46,061 nt of DNA from Coliplasma sp045538555. GTDB lineage: Bacteria > Bacillota > Clostridia > Oscillospirales > CAG-382. The DNA lies in contig JAZSRP010000038.1 of assembly GCA_045538555.1 (NCBI GenBank), positions 1-46,061 on the forward strand. The letters run 5' to 3'. Positions 24,685 to 32,662 of this stretch are shown here, piece after piece. Within the stretch, counting starts at the first letter, position 1. Each line of letters starts with the position of its first letter. The position numbers and the translations under genes are program-made. The notes under the pieces are model-generated. The model saw only the letters and a program-made list of their open reading frames with translations. It made no database searches and was not told the DNA's origin.

Positions 24685-24989
24685 GAACTAAATACGTTGT
24701 AACACTAAATGCGATGATCAGAAACTATTAGGTTGGAAAGAATCTGGAGAGAGTTGCCGGTTGGTGCGAGGCAAAGTGGACGTCCTTCTGAATTCCTTCT
24801 GTTAGCAGTGCACTGAATAAGAGAGATCTTTAGTAGGATGCAACGGGAGTTCCCGTCACAGAACAAGGGTATGCTGTACCCGAAAAGGTCGCTATCGTGA
24901 GGTGGCGGCAAACTGAGGTGGTACCACGGGATTATGATTTGATTTTCTCGTCCTCTGTATTCTTTTTTTGGAATGCGAAGGGCGTTTTT
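24685..24989 (+). promoter_or_regulatory. T-box leader, probable Phe (UUC) specifier
   Basis: The leader carries the apical stem I signature (GCCGGTTGGTGCGAGGCA), a stem III (ACGGGAGTTCCCGT) and the T-box GAGGTGGTACCACG (24915-24928). A terminator hairpin pairs CGTCCTCTGTATTC with GGAATGCGAAGGGCG (24949-24984) and is followed by TTTTT. Reading GAA-NNN before the lower stem gives TTC at 24793-24795, with lower stem CAGAA/TTCTG. Uncharged tRNA-Phe would then favour antitermination and expression of the ligase and ACT genes. The codon is followed by C instead of the usual purine, so the specifier call is tentative. Confidence 0.85.
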
Positions 24990-25078
24990 GTTTGCCCTTT
25001 CACACTCCACAGGGCAGTACTTGATATTATTTACGGTTTGACATTGATCCAAACCAAACAAAGAAAGGGTGTTTCAAA

Positions 25079-26386
25079 ATGGCACAGAACTACTTCCAAA
25101 AAGAAATTGAGACCATGTCGGCTGAAGAGATGAAAAAGCTTCAGTCCGAAAAGCTGGTCAAGCAGGTAAAGTACGTTTATGACAACGTACCTTATTACAA
25201 AAACCTCATGGACGAAAAAGGCGTAAAGCCGGAGGATATCAAGGGCATAGATGACCTTTACAAGCTTCCGTTTCTCACAAAAGCGGATCTGCGTGACGCG
25301 TATCCCTACGGACTGCTGGCAAAACCTCTTTCGGACTGTGTTCGAATCCATTCCACCTCCGGAACAACAGGCCGCCGTGTTGTGGCTTTTTATACTCAAA
25401 ATGACGTTGACCTCTGGGAGGATTGCTGCGCCCGTGCAATCGTGGCTGCAGGCGGAACAAAAGAGGACGTTTGCCAGGTCGCATATGGCTACGGTCTGTT
25501 TACGGGCGGTGCCGGTCTCAACGGCGGATCTCACAAGGTGGGCTGTCTCACTCTGCCCATGTCCTCGGGAAATACCGAGCGTCAGATCCAGTTTATGACA
25601 GATCTCAGCGCAACCATTCTCTGCTGTACTCCTTCCTATGCGGCGTATATCGGAGAGACTCTCAAGGAGCAAGGATACACCCCGGATCAGATACCGCTGA
25701 AAGCGGGTATTTTTGGTGCAGAGCCCTGGACAGAGGAGATGCGCCGCGGTATTGAGGAAGTACTTGGCATAAAAGCGTACGATATTTACGGACTGACCGA
25801 GACGACCGGTCCCGGCGTTGCTTTTGAATGCAGTGAGCAGACAGGCATGCACATAAATGAGGACCACTTCTATGCAGAGATCATCGATCCCGATACGGGA
25901 GAGGTTCTCCCGGAGGGAAGCAAGGGCGAGCTTGTTTTCACTTCTCTTGACAAAGAGGCGTTCCCGCTTCTCCGTTACCGTACCCGTGATATCTGTGTTC
26001 TTTCCCGCAAGAAATGCTCCTGCGGACGTACTCTTATCAAAATGGCAAAACCCATGGGCAGAACCGATGATATGCTCATTATCCGCGGTGTAAACGTGTT
26101 CCCCAGCCAGATAGAGACCGTTCTTCTCAACGAGGGATATCAGCCCAACTATCAGATCGTTGTTGACCGTGTGAACAACAATGATACCTTTGAAGTAAAC
26201 GTTGAGATGACACCCGAGAAGTTCAACGACAAGGTGGGCGAGATCATCGCCATGGAAAAATCTCTTGCAAACGCAATGAAAGCCATGCTGGGCATCAACC
26301 CTGCGGTACATCTTGTTGCACCCAAGGCAATCGCAAGAAGCGAGGGCAAGGCAGTTCGCGTTATCGACAAGAGAAAACTTATATAA
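25079..26386 (+). CDS. paaK: phenylacetate-CoA ligase (aryl-CoA ligase family)
   Basis: The 435-residue adenylate-forming enzyme activates an aromatic carboxylate with ATP and joins it to CoA. The ATP-binding loop is STSGTTGRR (92-100); YGLTETTGPG and GRTDDMLIIRGVNVFPSQIE are the later core motifs. The C-terminus (KAIARSEGKAVRVIDKR) carries the mobile catalytic domain. Phenylacetate or aryl acids from Phe, Tyr or Trp breakdown are typical substrates. It sits behind a T-box with a probable Phe specifier and 23 bases before an ACT-domain gene, a context that points to aromatic amino-acid metabolism. The start follows AAAGGGTG. Confidence 0.92.
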   Translation: MAQNYFQKEIETMSAEEMKKLQSEKLVKQVKYVYDNVPYYKNLMDEKGVKPEDIKGIDDLYKLPFLTKADLRDAYPYGLLAKPLSDCVRIHSTSGTTGRRVVAFYTQNDVDLWEDCCARAIVAAGGTKEDVCQVAYGYGLFTGGAGLNGGSHKVGCLTLPMSSGNTERQIQFMTDLSATILCCTPSYAAYIGETLKEQGYTPDQIPLKAGIFGAEPWTEEMRRGIEEVLGIKAYDIYGLTETTGPGVAFECSEQTGMHINEDHFYAEIIDPDTGEVLPEGSKGELVFTSLDKEAFPLLRYRTRDICVLSRKKCSCGRTLIKMAKPMGRTDDMLIIRGVNVFPSQIETVLLNEGYQPNYQIVVDRVNNNDTFEVNVEMTPEKFNDKVGEIIAMEKSLANAMKAMLGINPAVHLVAPKAIARSEGKAVRVIDKRKLI

Positions 26387-26408
26387 CTTCAGAAGGGAGA
26401 TATTTTTT

Positions 26409-26840
26409 ATGGCTATCAAGCAACTGACAGTATTTGTAGAAAACAAACAGGGATCTCTCGTATCTATCACCGATGCACTTTCTGCACACAACATCAACCT
26501 CAGAGCGCTTTCTGTTGCGGAAACGCAGGATTTTGGCATTTTGCGTCTCATCGTCAATGACGAGGAGACTGCCGAGAGGATACTTGCGGAGGCAGGATAT
26601 CTCATCAGGATCACCGAGGTTGTGGGCGTAAAAATCAGTGATAAGCCCGGAAAGCTCTCTGAGGCACTGAGAGTGCTTGACGAGAACGGTATCAATATGG
26701 AATATCTCTATGCTTTTATGGCACGCACCGAAAAGCATGCATACGTTGTGATCCGTGTTGAGGACAACACTGCGGCAGAAACCGCACTTGCAAATGCGGG
26801 ATTCAAGATCGTTACCAAAGCCGACGTAGACAAACTGTAA
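26409..26840 (+). CDS. tandem ACT-domain protein
   Basis: The 143-residue protein consists of two ACT domains: residues 1 to about 65 (QLTVFVENKQGSLVSITDAL) and about 70-140 (VGVKISDKPGKLSEALRVL). ACT domains bind amino acids and act as sensors. Proteins of this type are common next to phenylacetate-CoA ligase genes and probably modulate the ligase or related enzymes. The ATG at 26409 is chosen because AAGGGAGA lies upstream and the preceding codons belong to the ligase gene's end in another frame. It is the last gene of the operon. Confidence 0.9.
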   Translation: MAIKQLTVFVENKQGSLVSITDALSAHNINLRALSVAETQDFGILRLIVNDEETAERILAEAGYLIRITEVVGVKISDKPGKLSEALRVLDENGINMEYLYAFMARTEKHAYVVIRVEDNTAAETALANAGFKIVTKADVDKL

Positions 26841-26855
26841 GAATTAAAAAACATC

Positions 26856-26895
26856 AAAAAGCCGATATGGATCGATTTCCGTATCGGCTTTTTTT
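26856..26895 (+). terminator. intrinsic terminator of the ligase-ACT operon
   Basis: GCCGATA (26861-26867) pairs with TATCGGC (26882-26888), flanked by A5 and T7. Confidence 0.88.
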
Positions 26896-26908
26896 GAAAA
26901 AAAGGGTA

Positions 26909-26937
26909 TTGACAAACAAAATAATTTGTGATATACT
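26909..26937 (+). promoter_or_regulatory. sigma-A promoter of the second T-box operon
   Basis: TTGACA (26909-26914) and TATACT (26932-26937) are 17 bases apart; the start is near 26944. Confidence 0.82.
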
Positions 26938-26943
26938 CTCCAG

Positions 26944-27214
26944 CATAAACGCGAGGAAGCGGAGTAGTAAGCATCAGACTTTTCTGCAGAGAGGTGCCGG
27001 TTGCTGCGAGGCACTGATAGGATTTTGCTGAACTCACCGCGGAGCGGCTGACATGAAAAACCGAGTAGTGACAGACGGGAACTCCCGTGAAGAGTTGAGA
27101 TGTATTGGCATCTGAGTGCGTCCCATACGGGATGAAGAAGAGTGGTACCGCGGAAACGCAGAGGATTTACGTTTTCGTCTCTTTGATTCAACAAGGAGAC
27201 GGGAGCGTTTTTTT
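26944..27214 (+). promoter_or_regulatory. T-box leader, probable Leu (CUC) specifier
   Basis: Stem I has lower stem GCGG/CCGC, the AGTAGTA loop strand, upper stem AGCA/TGCT and the opposite strand GAACTCA, which gives CTC followed by a purine (about 27033-27036). The apical motif GCCGGTTGCTGCGAGGCA, stem III (ACGGGAACTCCCGT) and the T-box AGTGGTACCGCGGAA (27141-27155) follow. The terminator pairs ACGTTTTCGTCTC with GAGACGGGAGCGT (27169-27208) and ends in T7. tRNA-Leu starvation should therefore switch on the downstream LeuA-like operon. Confidence 0.9.
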
Positions 27215-27257
27215 GTTGTTATAATCAGCATTATTTATATTTTGGGGAGTATTTGAA

Positions 27258-28640
27258 ATGAAAAGAATCAACGTTACTGACATTACGCTCAAAAAGCTTT
27301 CCGGCCAGCGAGAGGTCACCTTGCTGTTCCGTGAAAAATCCGCTATTGCCACCTGTGCTGACAGGATCGGAGTGGATGCCATTGAGCTTCCTGCGGTAAA
27401 ATCTGTTCGCGAGGACACGATTATTTACAAAACCATTGCCCAAAACGTGCAAAATGCAGCACTTGCAATTCCTGTTGGAATAGATAATATTGACGCTGCT
27501 TGGGAATGCATCAAGTGTGCAAAGAAGCCCCGGCTTCAGGTGGAGCTGCCCGTATCCACGATCCAGATGGAATATACGTATCACGTCAAGCAGGCCAAGA
27601 TGCTGGAAACCATCGCCCAATGCGTCAAAGCCGCAAGAGCTGTTTGCAATGACGTTGAGTTCTCTGCGCTTGATGCCACAAGAGCTGATGAGGATTTTCT
27701 TGTTTCTGCAGCAAAAGAAGCAGAATCAAACGGCTGTACGATGATCACCCTTTGCGATGACGCAGGCGTTTCTACCCCCGATGATATTGCCGCACTGGTA
27801 GCAAAGCTGAAAACCGCTGTGAACGTCCCCGTTTATGTTCAGGTGTCCGACCGCATCGGCATGGCAGCCGCTTCCGCTTTTTCTGCCATCAAGTGCGGTG
27901 CCGACGGCGTGAAGTGCGGCATGGCAGGAAAAGACGTTCTCCGTACAGGAGAGTTTTCTGACGCTGTGGCTGCTTGCGGGGCGCAGATCGGTGCCGAGAT
28001 CGGATTGAATACCACAAAGATCCATGCAAGTATTGATGATATGACTGCAAAAATCGGTCATGATTCCTATGAGATCGAAAATGAGATCAGCGAAAAGAAA
28101 AAGATTCTTCTCGATTCCGATTCCACAATGGCACAAGTGTCACAGGCGGCTTCGGTGCTGGGCTATGAACTTTCGGATTCCGACGTGGGCAACGTGTTCA
28201 AGGCACTCAAGCAGGTGTGCGAAAAGAAAGGCGCTGTGGGATTCAAGGAATTTGAAGCGCTGATCGCAAGCTCTGCCATGCAGGCGCCCTCCACGTATCA
28301 TTTTGAAACCTACACCACCACCAGCAGCAACGTTTCCGGCTCTATGTCACAGGTTATTTTGAAGCGAAACGATGAAATGATCTGCGGCGTCAGTGACGGT
28401 GACGGCCCCATCGATTCTGCTTTTCGTGCAATTGAGCAGTGCATCGGACATCACTATGAGCTGGATGATTTTCAGGTTCAGTCCGTCACAGAGGGAAAGG
28501 AAGCGCTGGGCTCTGCACTTGTGAGACTCCGCAACAACGGAAAGCTTTATTCCGGAAACGGTACTTCTACAGATATCATTGCGGCAAGCATCAGAGCGTA
28601 TATCAACGCATTGAACAAGATCGTGTTTGAGGAGGAATAA
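27258..28640 (+). CDS. 2-isopropylmalate synthase-like protein lacking metal ligands
   Basis: The 460-residue protein has the LeuA layout: a TIM-barrel N-domain (NDVEFSALDATRADEDFL is nearly canonical) and a C-terminal LeuA regulatory/dimerisation domain (about 335-455, SGSMSQVILKRNDE, then TSTDIIAASIRAYINALNK). The catalytic residues are missing. TLRDGEQ of true synthases reads TLKKLSGQR, the HxHND metal site reads YVQVSDRIG, and the GERAGN segment reads GKDVLRTGE. It therefore cannot work as a standard divalent-metal acyltransferase and may be a leucine-sensing or scaffold protein, or have a new activity. It is controlled by a probable Leu T-box and coupled to the next gene, whose ribosome site overlaps its last codons. 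Confidence 0.85.
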   Translation: MKRINVTDITLKKLSGQREVTLLFREKSAIATCADRIGVDAIELPAVKSVREDTIIYKTIAQNVQNAALAIPVGIDNIDAAWECIKCAKKPRLQVELPVSTIQMEYTYHVKQAKMLETIAQCVKAARAVCNDVEFSALDATRADEDFLVSAAKEAESNGCTMITLCDDAGVSTPDDIAALVAKLKTAVNVPVYVQVSDRIGMAAASAFSAIKCGADGVKCGMAGKDVLRTGEFSDAVAACGAQIGAEIGLNTTKIHASIDDMTAKIGHDSYEIENEISEKKKILLDSDSTMAQVSQAASVLGYELSDSDVGNVFKALKQVCEKKGAVGFKEFEALIASSAMQAPSTYHFETYTTTSSNVSGSMSQVILKRNDEMICGVSDGDGPIDSAFRAIEQCIGHHYELDDFQVQSVTEGKEALGSALVRLRNNGKLYSGNGTSTDIIAASIRAYINALNKIVFEEE

Positions 28641-28641
28641 C

Positions 28642-31101
28642 ATGAAAATCGTTTTTTCCACCAAAAATGTGAGCCGATCATCCTTTCTTGATATATGCCG
28701 CTATGTGTATCAATACGGCTTTGATGGATTTGAGATCTATGATGCCGTCAAGGAGAGACAACTGCATCACGACAGTATATTGAGACGTGACCGTATCGCC
28801 GACGCAAAAAGGAAGCTGGTCAACAGAAACATTGCCGTCTCTGCACTTCGCATGCCTGCTCCTGTGGAAAGCGATGAGACCACTGCCCAGCTGGCAGAAA
28901 AATACGTGGAGATGGCGGCGGTGTCCGGCATCGAAAGCGTTATTGTTCGTGCGGAAGAAAACGTTTCCTTTGAATTGCTGGACAAAAAGCTCTCTTCTGC
29001 CATATCCCATGCCGAAAAATGTGATGTCAAAATCTTGTTTGAAACGGTTGGTTGTCTTTCAAACACAGAAAAAGTGGTTGACATCATCAATCATTTTGCC
29101 TCCTCTGCCATCGGCGCCTCATGGAACGTGAGAGGAACGTATTTTGCCGCAGGGGAAACCGCCGAGACCACCATCAAAAATCTGGGTGCGTACATCAAGT
29201 ACGTGCGGCTGGGAGATATGAAGGACGGAAAAACCGTTCTTATCGGAGAGGGCGATCTGGACGTTGAAAAGCTGCTCAACGCTCTTTCTTCTTTGAATTA
29301 TGAAGGATTTATCTGCGCTGCCTGGAACGAGGAGATATGGGATGCGGATATTGTTCTCACCCATTTTGCAAACTATATCTCTGCACTGAACAGAGAGAAA
29401 AAATCCTTTGATCACGCATATTACAATCGTTCAAAAACAGGCACCTTTGTGTGGAAAAAGTACGATGTAATAGAAGCCACCTTTTCCGATGTGCTTGATA
29501 CCATGGCAGAGACTTATCCCGACCAATATGCCTTCAAATATCCCACACTGGATTATACCAGAACCTATGAGCAGTTCCGCCGTGACGTTGACGAGTGCGC
29601 TGCCGCTCTGATCTCTTTGGGTGTAAAAGCCGGAGACCACGTTGCAATCTGGGCAACCAACGTTCCCCAGTGGTTTGTGACGTTTTGGGCAACCACAAAG
29701 ATCGGCGCCGTTTTGGTCACCGTAAACACTGCATACAAGATCCACGAGATCGAATATCTGCTCAAGCAATCCGATACTCACACCCTGGTGATGATCGAGT
29801 ATTGCAAGGATATCAACTACAAAAATATTATCCGTGAGCTTTGCCCGGAGCTCAATGACCTTGAGCCGGGAACTCCCCTTTATTCCAAAAATCTGCCATT
29901 CCTGCGCAACGTGGTGACGGTTGGATTTGAGATGGGGGGATGTCTCACATGGGAACAGATGCTTTCTCGGTCATCTCTTGTTCCCCGTGAGGAGGTGCGC
30001 AGACGCGCTTGTCTCGTAAAACCGGATGACGTGTGTAATATGCAATACACGTCGGGAACAACGGGATTTCCCAAGGGTGTAATGCTCACTCACCGAAATA
30101 TCGTAAACAACGGCAAGACCATCGGTGACAGAATGGATCTCTCCACCGCTGACAGAATGATGATTCAGGTGCCCATGTTTCACTGCTTTGGAATGGTGCT
30201 GTCCATGACTTCAATGATGACACACGGTGGAACTCTTTGCCCGATTCCGTATTTTTCGCCCAAGTCCTCCCTTGCCTGTGTAAACGACGAGCGTATAACC
30301 TGCTTCAACGGTGTACCCACAATGTTTATTGCCATGTTTGGCCATCCTGATTTTGCAAAAACCGATTTTTCGTATATGAGGACCGGCATCATGGCGGGTG
30401 CAAATTGCCCTGCCGACCTGATGCGCCGCGCATCGGTGGAAATGAATATGCGTGAGATCATCTCCGTGTACGGTCAGACAGAGGCATCTCCCGGCTGTAC
30501 CATGGGAGAGGTAAACGAGGATCTTGACCACCGTGTAGAGACGGTGGGCAGTGCTTTCCCCGGAGTTGAATGCAAGATAATTGATCCCGAGACAGGGGAC
30601 GAGCTCCCCGATGGTCAGAGCGGAGAGTTTGTTGCCCGCGGATTCAATATCATGAAAGGTTATTATAAAATGCCCGAGGCAACAGCGCAGGCAATCGATG
30701 CCGACGGATGGCTTCATTCCGGTGATATCTGTATGAGAACGTCTGACGGATACTACAAGGTTACGGGCCGTCTCAAGGATATGATTATCCGCGGCGGAGA
30801 AAATCTCTATCCCCGTGAGATCGAGGAATTCTATCTGACAAATCCCAAGGTTCGTGACGTGCAGGTGGTGGGCGTCCCCGATGAAAAGTACGGTGAGGAA
30901 TGCTGTGCGTGGATCATTCTTCACAAAGGCGAAACCTCTGACGAAAACGAAATGAAGGAATACGGAAACGCATCGATTGCAAGGCACAAGGTGCCAAAAT
31001 ACTTTTTGTTTGTGGATTCTTTCCCCATGAATGCTGCGGGAAAAATACTCAAATACAAGATGCGTGATGAATCTGCCGAGATGCTGGGATTGAAAAAATA
31101 A
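28642..31101 (+). CDS. fusion of sugar-isomerase-like TIM barrel and acyl-CoA synthetase
   Basis: The 819-residue protein joins two domains. Residues 1 to about 250 resemble xylose-isomerase-like/AP-endonuclease-2 TIM barrels (GFDGFEIYDAV, ILFETVG, GEGDLDVEKLLNAL); several metal ligands are changed (ASWNVRGTYF and YVRLGDMKD where D/H and HxHxxD are usual). Residues about 275-815 are a full acyl-CoA synthetase: MQYTSGTTGFPKGVMLTHRN (about 467-486), YGQTEASPG, GWLHSGD, GRLKDMIIRGGENLYPREIE and the catalytic Lys801 in NAAGKILKYK. The synthetase half should adenylate a carboxylic acid and load CoA. The ATG at 28642 follows GGAGG and overlaps the LeuA-like stop region. Substrate unknown. Confidence 0.9.
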   Translation: MKIVFSTKNVSRSSFLDICRYVYQYGFDGFEIYDAVKERQLHHDSILRRDRIADAKRKLVNRNIAVSALRMPAPVESDETTAQLAEKYVEMAAVSGIESVIVRAEENVSFELLDKKLSSAISHAEKCDVKILFETVGCLSNTEKVVDIINHFASSAIGASWNVRGTYFAAGETAETTIKNLGAYIKYVRLGDMKDGKTVLIGEGDLDVEKLLNALSSLNYEGFICAAWNEEIWDADIVLTHFANYISALNREKKSFDHAYYNRSKTGTFVWKKYDVIEATFSDVLDTMAETYPDQYAFKYPTLDYTRTYEQFRRDVDECAAALISLGVKAGDHVAIWATNVPQWFVTFWATTKIGAVLVTVNTAYKIHEIEYLLKQSDTHTLVMIEYCKDINYKNIIRELCPELNDLEPGTPLYSKNLPFLRNVVTVGFEMGGCLTWEQMLSRSSLVPREEVRRRACLVKPDDVCNMQYTSGTTGFPKGVMLTHRNIVNNGKTIGDRMDLSTADRMMIQVPMFHCFGMVLSMTSMMTHGGTLCPIPYFSPKSSLACVNDERITCFNGVPTMFIAMFGHPDFAKTDFSYMRTGIMAGANCPADLMRRASVEMNMREIISVYGQTEASPGCTMGEVNEDLDHRVETVGSAFPGVECKIIDPETGDELPDGQSGEFVARGFNIMKGYYKMPEATAQAIDADGWLHSGDICMRTSDGYYKVTGRLKDMIIRGGENLYPREIEEFYLTNPKVRDVQVVGVPDEKYGEECCAWIILHKGETSDENEMKEYGNASIARHKVPKYFLFVDSFPMNAAGKILKYKMRDESAEMLGLKK

Positions 31102-31132
31102 AACTTGGCACAGTGCTTGAAAAGGGAATGCA

Positions 31133-31564
31133 ATGTATTTTGATGAACTTAAGCTTGGTATGAGCGTGGATATAGCTCCTGTTGTCATTGAAAAAGAAAA
31201 AATGGTGGATTTTGCCCGAGAATACGATAATATTCCGCTTCATACAGATGAGGAATACGCAAAATCCACACCTTTTGGCAGACTGATCGCGCCGGGCGTC
31301 ATGTCTTTTATGGCGGTATGGGCAAAGTATCTTGAGGTTGACTTTTTCGGCAATGAGCTTCTTGCCGGAAAATCCACAAGGATCGAGTGGCTCAAGCCCG
31401 TGTTTGCAGGTGACGTTTTGACAGGAAAAGCCACCGTGACAGGACTTGTCCGCCGAAACGAAAGAAACGGACTTGCAGAGGTTTCTGTGGAGGTGTACAA
31501 CCAAAACGGTGAGCTTGTGCTGACTGACGTGACCGAAGCCGTTGTCAAGTGTAAAGGAAAATAA
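31133..31564 (+). CDS. MaoC-family (hot-dog) hydratase
   Basis: The 143-residue single hot-dog protein carries the hydratase-2 motif with Asp32 and His37 in YDNIPLHTDEEYAKSTPFG, then LIAPGVMSFMAVW. Such enzymes add water to trans-2-enoyl-CoA or related thioesters. It lies 31 bases after the acyl-CoA ligase gene in the same operon, which supports an acyl-CoA substrate made by the fusion protein. The usual PxH is preserved as IPLH. The product remains unknown. Confidence 0.88.
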   Translation: MYFDELKLGMSVDIAPVVIEKEKMVDFAREYDNIPLHTDEEYAKSTPFGRLIAPGVMSFMAVWAKYLEVDFFGNELLAGKSTRIEWLKPVFAGDVLTGKATVTGLVRRNERNGLAEVSVEVYNQNGELVLTDVTEAVVKCKGK

Positions 31565-31587
31565 AAACTCAAAACCAAAGAAAAACA

Positions 31588-31612
31588 GGAGCCGTTTTTT
31601 CGGCTCCTTACT
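31588..31612. terminator. terminator between the MaoC gene and the LysR gene
   Basis: GGAGCCG (31588-31594) pairs with CGGCTCC (31601-31607) around T6. The T-run after the stem is short (TTACTTTTG), but the position between convergent genes supports termination. Confidence 0.7.
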
Positions 31613-31623
31613 TTTGTGAATTT

Positions 31624-32514
31624 TTAATTTGAAAACCCGACCGCTTTTATGTATTCAATAAAAACCCTCAGGCTTTTTGACATCCACTTGTTTTTGTGAA
31701 AGATCAACTGCTTCCATATTTCAACGTTTAGATCGCAAACATCCAGATAGCAGAGCTCTCCGCTGTCCACCAAGGGCTTTGTCACAAAGTCGGGCAAAAA
31801 GGAGAGCACCTCGCTCTGAGCGATCATTGACGTGATGATATCTGTGCGTCCGATCTCCAAAACAGGGTTTATTTCCAGAGATTTTTTTGCCAACTCTTTG
31901 TCAAAAACACGTCTGTATCCCTGACCGTATTCGGTCATAATAAAAGGTTGGTTTGCAATGTCCCGTACGGAGATTCCCCTTTTTTTTGCAAATTTGGAGT
32001 TGCTGCTTGCAACAAAGTGCATTGACAGTGGTTCTTCCTTGGCGATAATATAATCTTTGTTGTAGGAGTGATTGTCCAGCGTGATGATTACGTCCGCTTC
32101 GTTTCGGTTGAGCATGTCAAACATAACAAGGGTGTCTGCGGTAGTAAATTTTATGGATATATTTGGGTATTTGTTGTGAAAATCGATATAGTGAGAATTG
32201 ATTATATCATCGCACACGGAGTCGGGACTGACGATATGAATGTGCCCCGATAGCTCCTCGTCTGCCGCCAAGCTTTCCTTGAACTCGTCCGTAAGCGCGC
32301 GTATCTGATGGGCGTATGAAACCAGCTCGCGCCCCCTCTGTGTAAGGTTTATGGTATGGTTGATCCTTTCAAACAAAAGGCAACCCAGCTCTTCTTCCAG
32401 CTGTTTGATCTGAAAGGAAATGGTAGATTGTGAGTATCCGAGGAATTCTGCAGCTTTGGTAAAGCTTCCCAGCTCCGCTACGTGTGTAAAAGTGATCAGA
32501 TTTCGCAATTCCAT
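31624..32514 (-). CDS. LysR-family transcriptional regulator
   Basis: The 296-residue regulator begins MELRNLITFTHVAELGSFTKA. It has the winged helix-turn-helix at about 2-60 (KAAEFLGYSQSTISFQIKQLE) and the periplasmic-binding-like effector domain from about 90. The ATG at 32512-32514 is chosen over an upstream start at 32574, which would lie in the promoter region and lacks a ribosome site. It is transcribed away from the symporter gene with a shared control region of about 150 bases. In this family such a layout usually means the regulator controls the divergent gene in response to its substrate or a metabolite. Confidence 0.92.
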   Translation of the reverse strand: MELRNLITFTHVAELGSFTKAAEFLGYSQSTISFQIKQLEEELGCLLFERINHTINLTQRGRELVSYAHQIRALTDEFKESLAADEELSGHIHIVSPDSVCDDIINSHYIDFHNKYPNISIKFTTADTLVMFDMLNRNEADVIITLDNHSYNKDYIIAKEEPLSMHFVASSNSKFAKKRGISVRDIANQPFIMTEYGQGYRRVFDKELAKKSLEINPVLEIGRTDIITSMIAQSEVLSFLPDFVTKPLVDSGELCYLDVCDLNVEIWKQLIFHKNKWMSKSLRVFIEYIKAVGFSN

Positions 32515-32552
32515 GGCGTTTTCCTTATCATCGAAAATATTGATGGCAAATA

Positions 32553-32570
32553 TCAAAACAATTCGTTTGA
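32553..32570. promoter_or_regulatory. candidate LysR operator
   Basis: TCAAAACAATTCGTTTGA is a near-perfect inverted repeat centred on AATT (TCAAA...TTTGA) and fits the T-N11-A pattern of LysR sites. It overlaps the -35 box of the symporter promoter. Confidence 0.55.
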
Positions 32571-32595
32571 CCAATGCTGAGTTTTATTATATAAT
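32567..32595 (+). promoter_or_regulatory. sigma-A promoter of the symporter gene
   Basis: TTGACC (32567-32572) and TATAAT (32590-32595) are 17 bases apart. The overlap with the palindrome suggests direct control by the divergent LysR regulator. Confidence 0.75.
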
Positions 32596-32662
32596 CAACG
32601 TCAGAAAAAAACAAGTCAAAATTTGATATATTTTGCGGATTCTCTTTGGGGAGGAACAAAAA

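Noticed and set aside
25031..26695. 554-codon leftward frame over paaK and the ACT gene
   Set aside because: Long only because of codon bias on the opposite strand; no family signal, start site or promoter.
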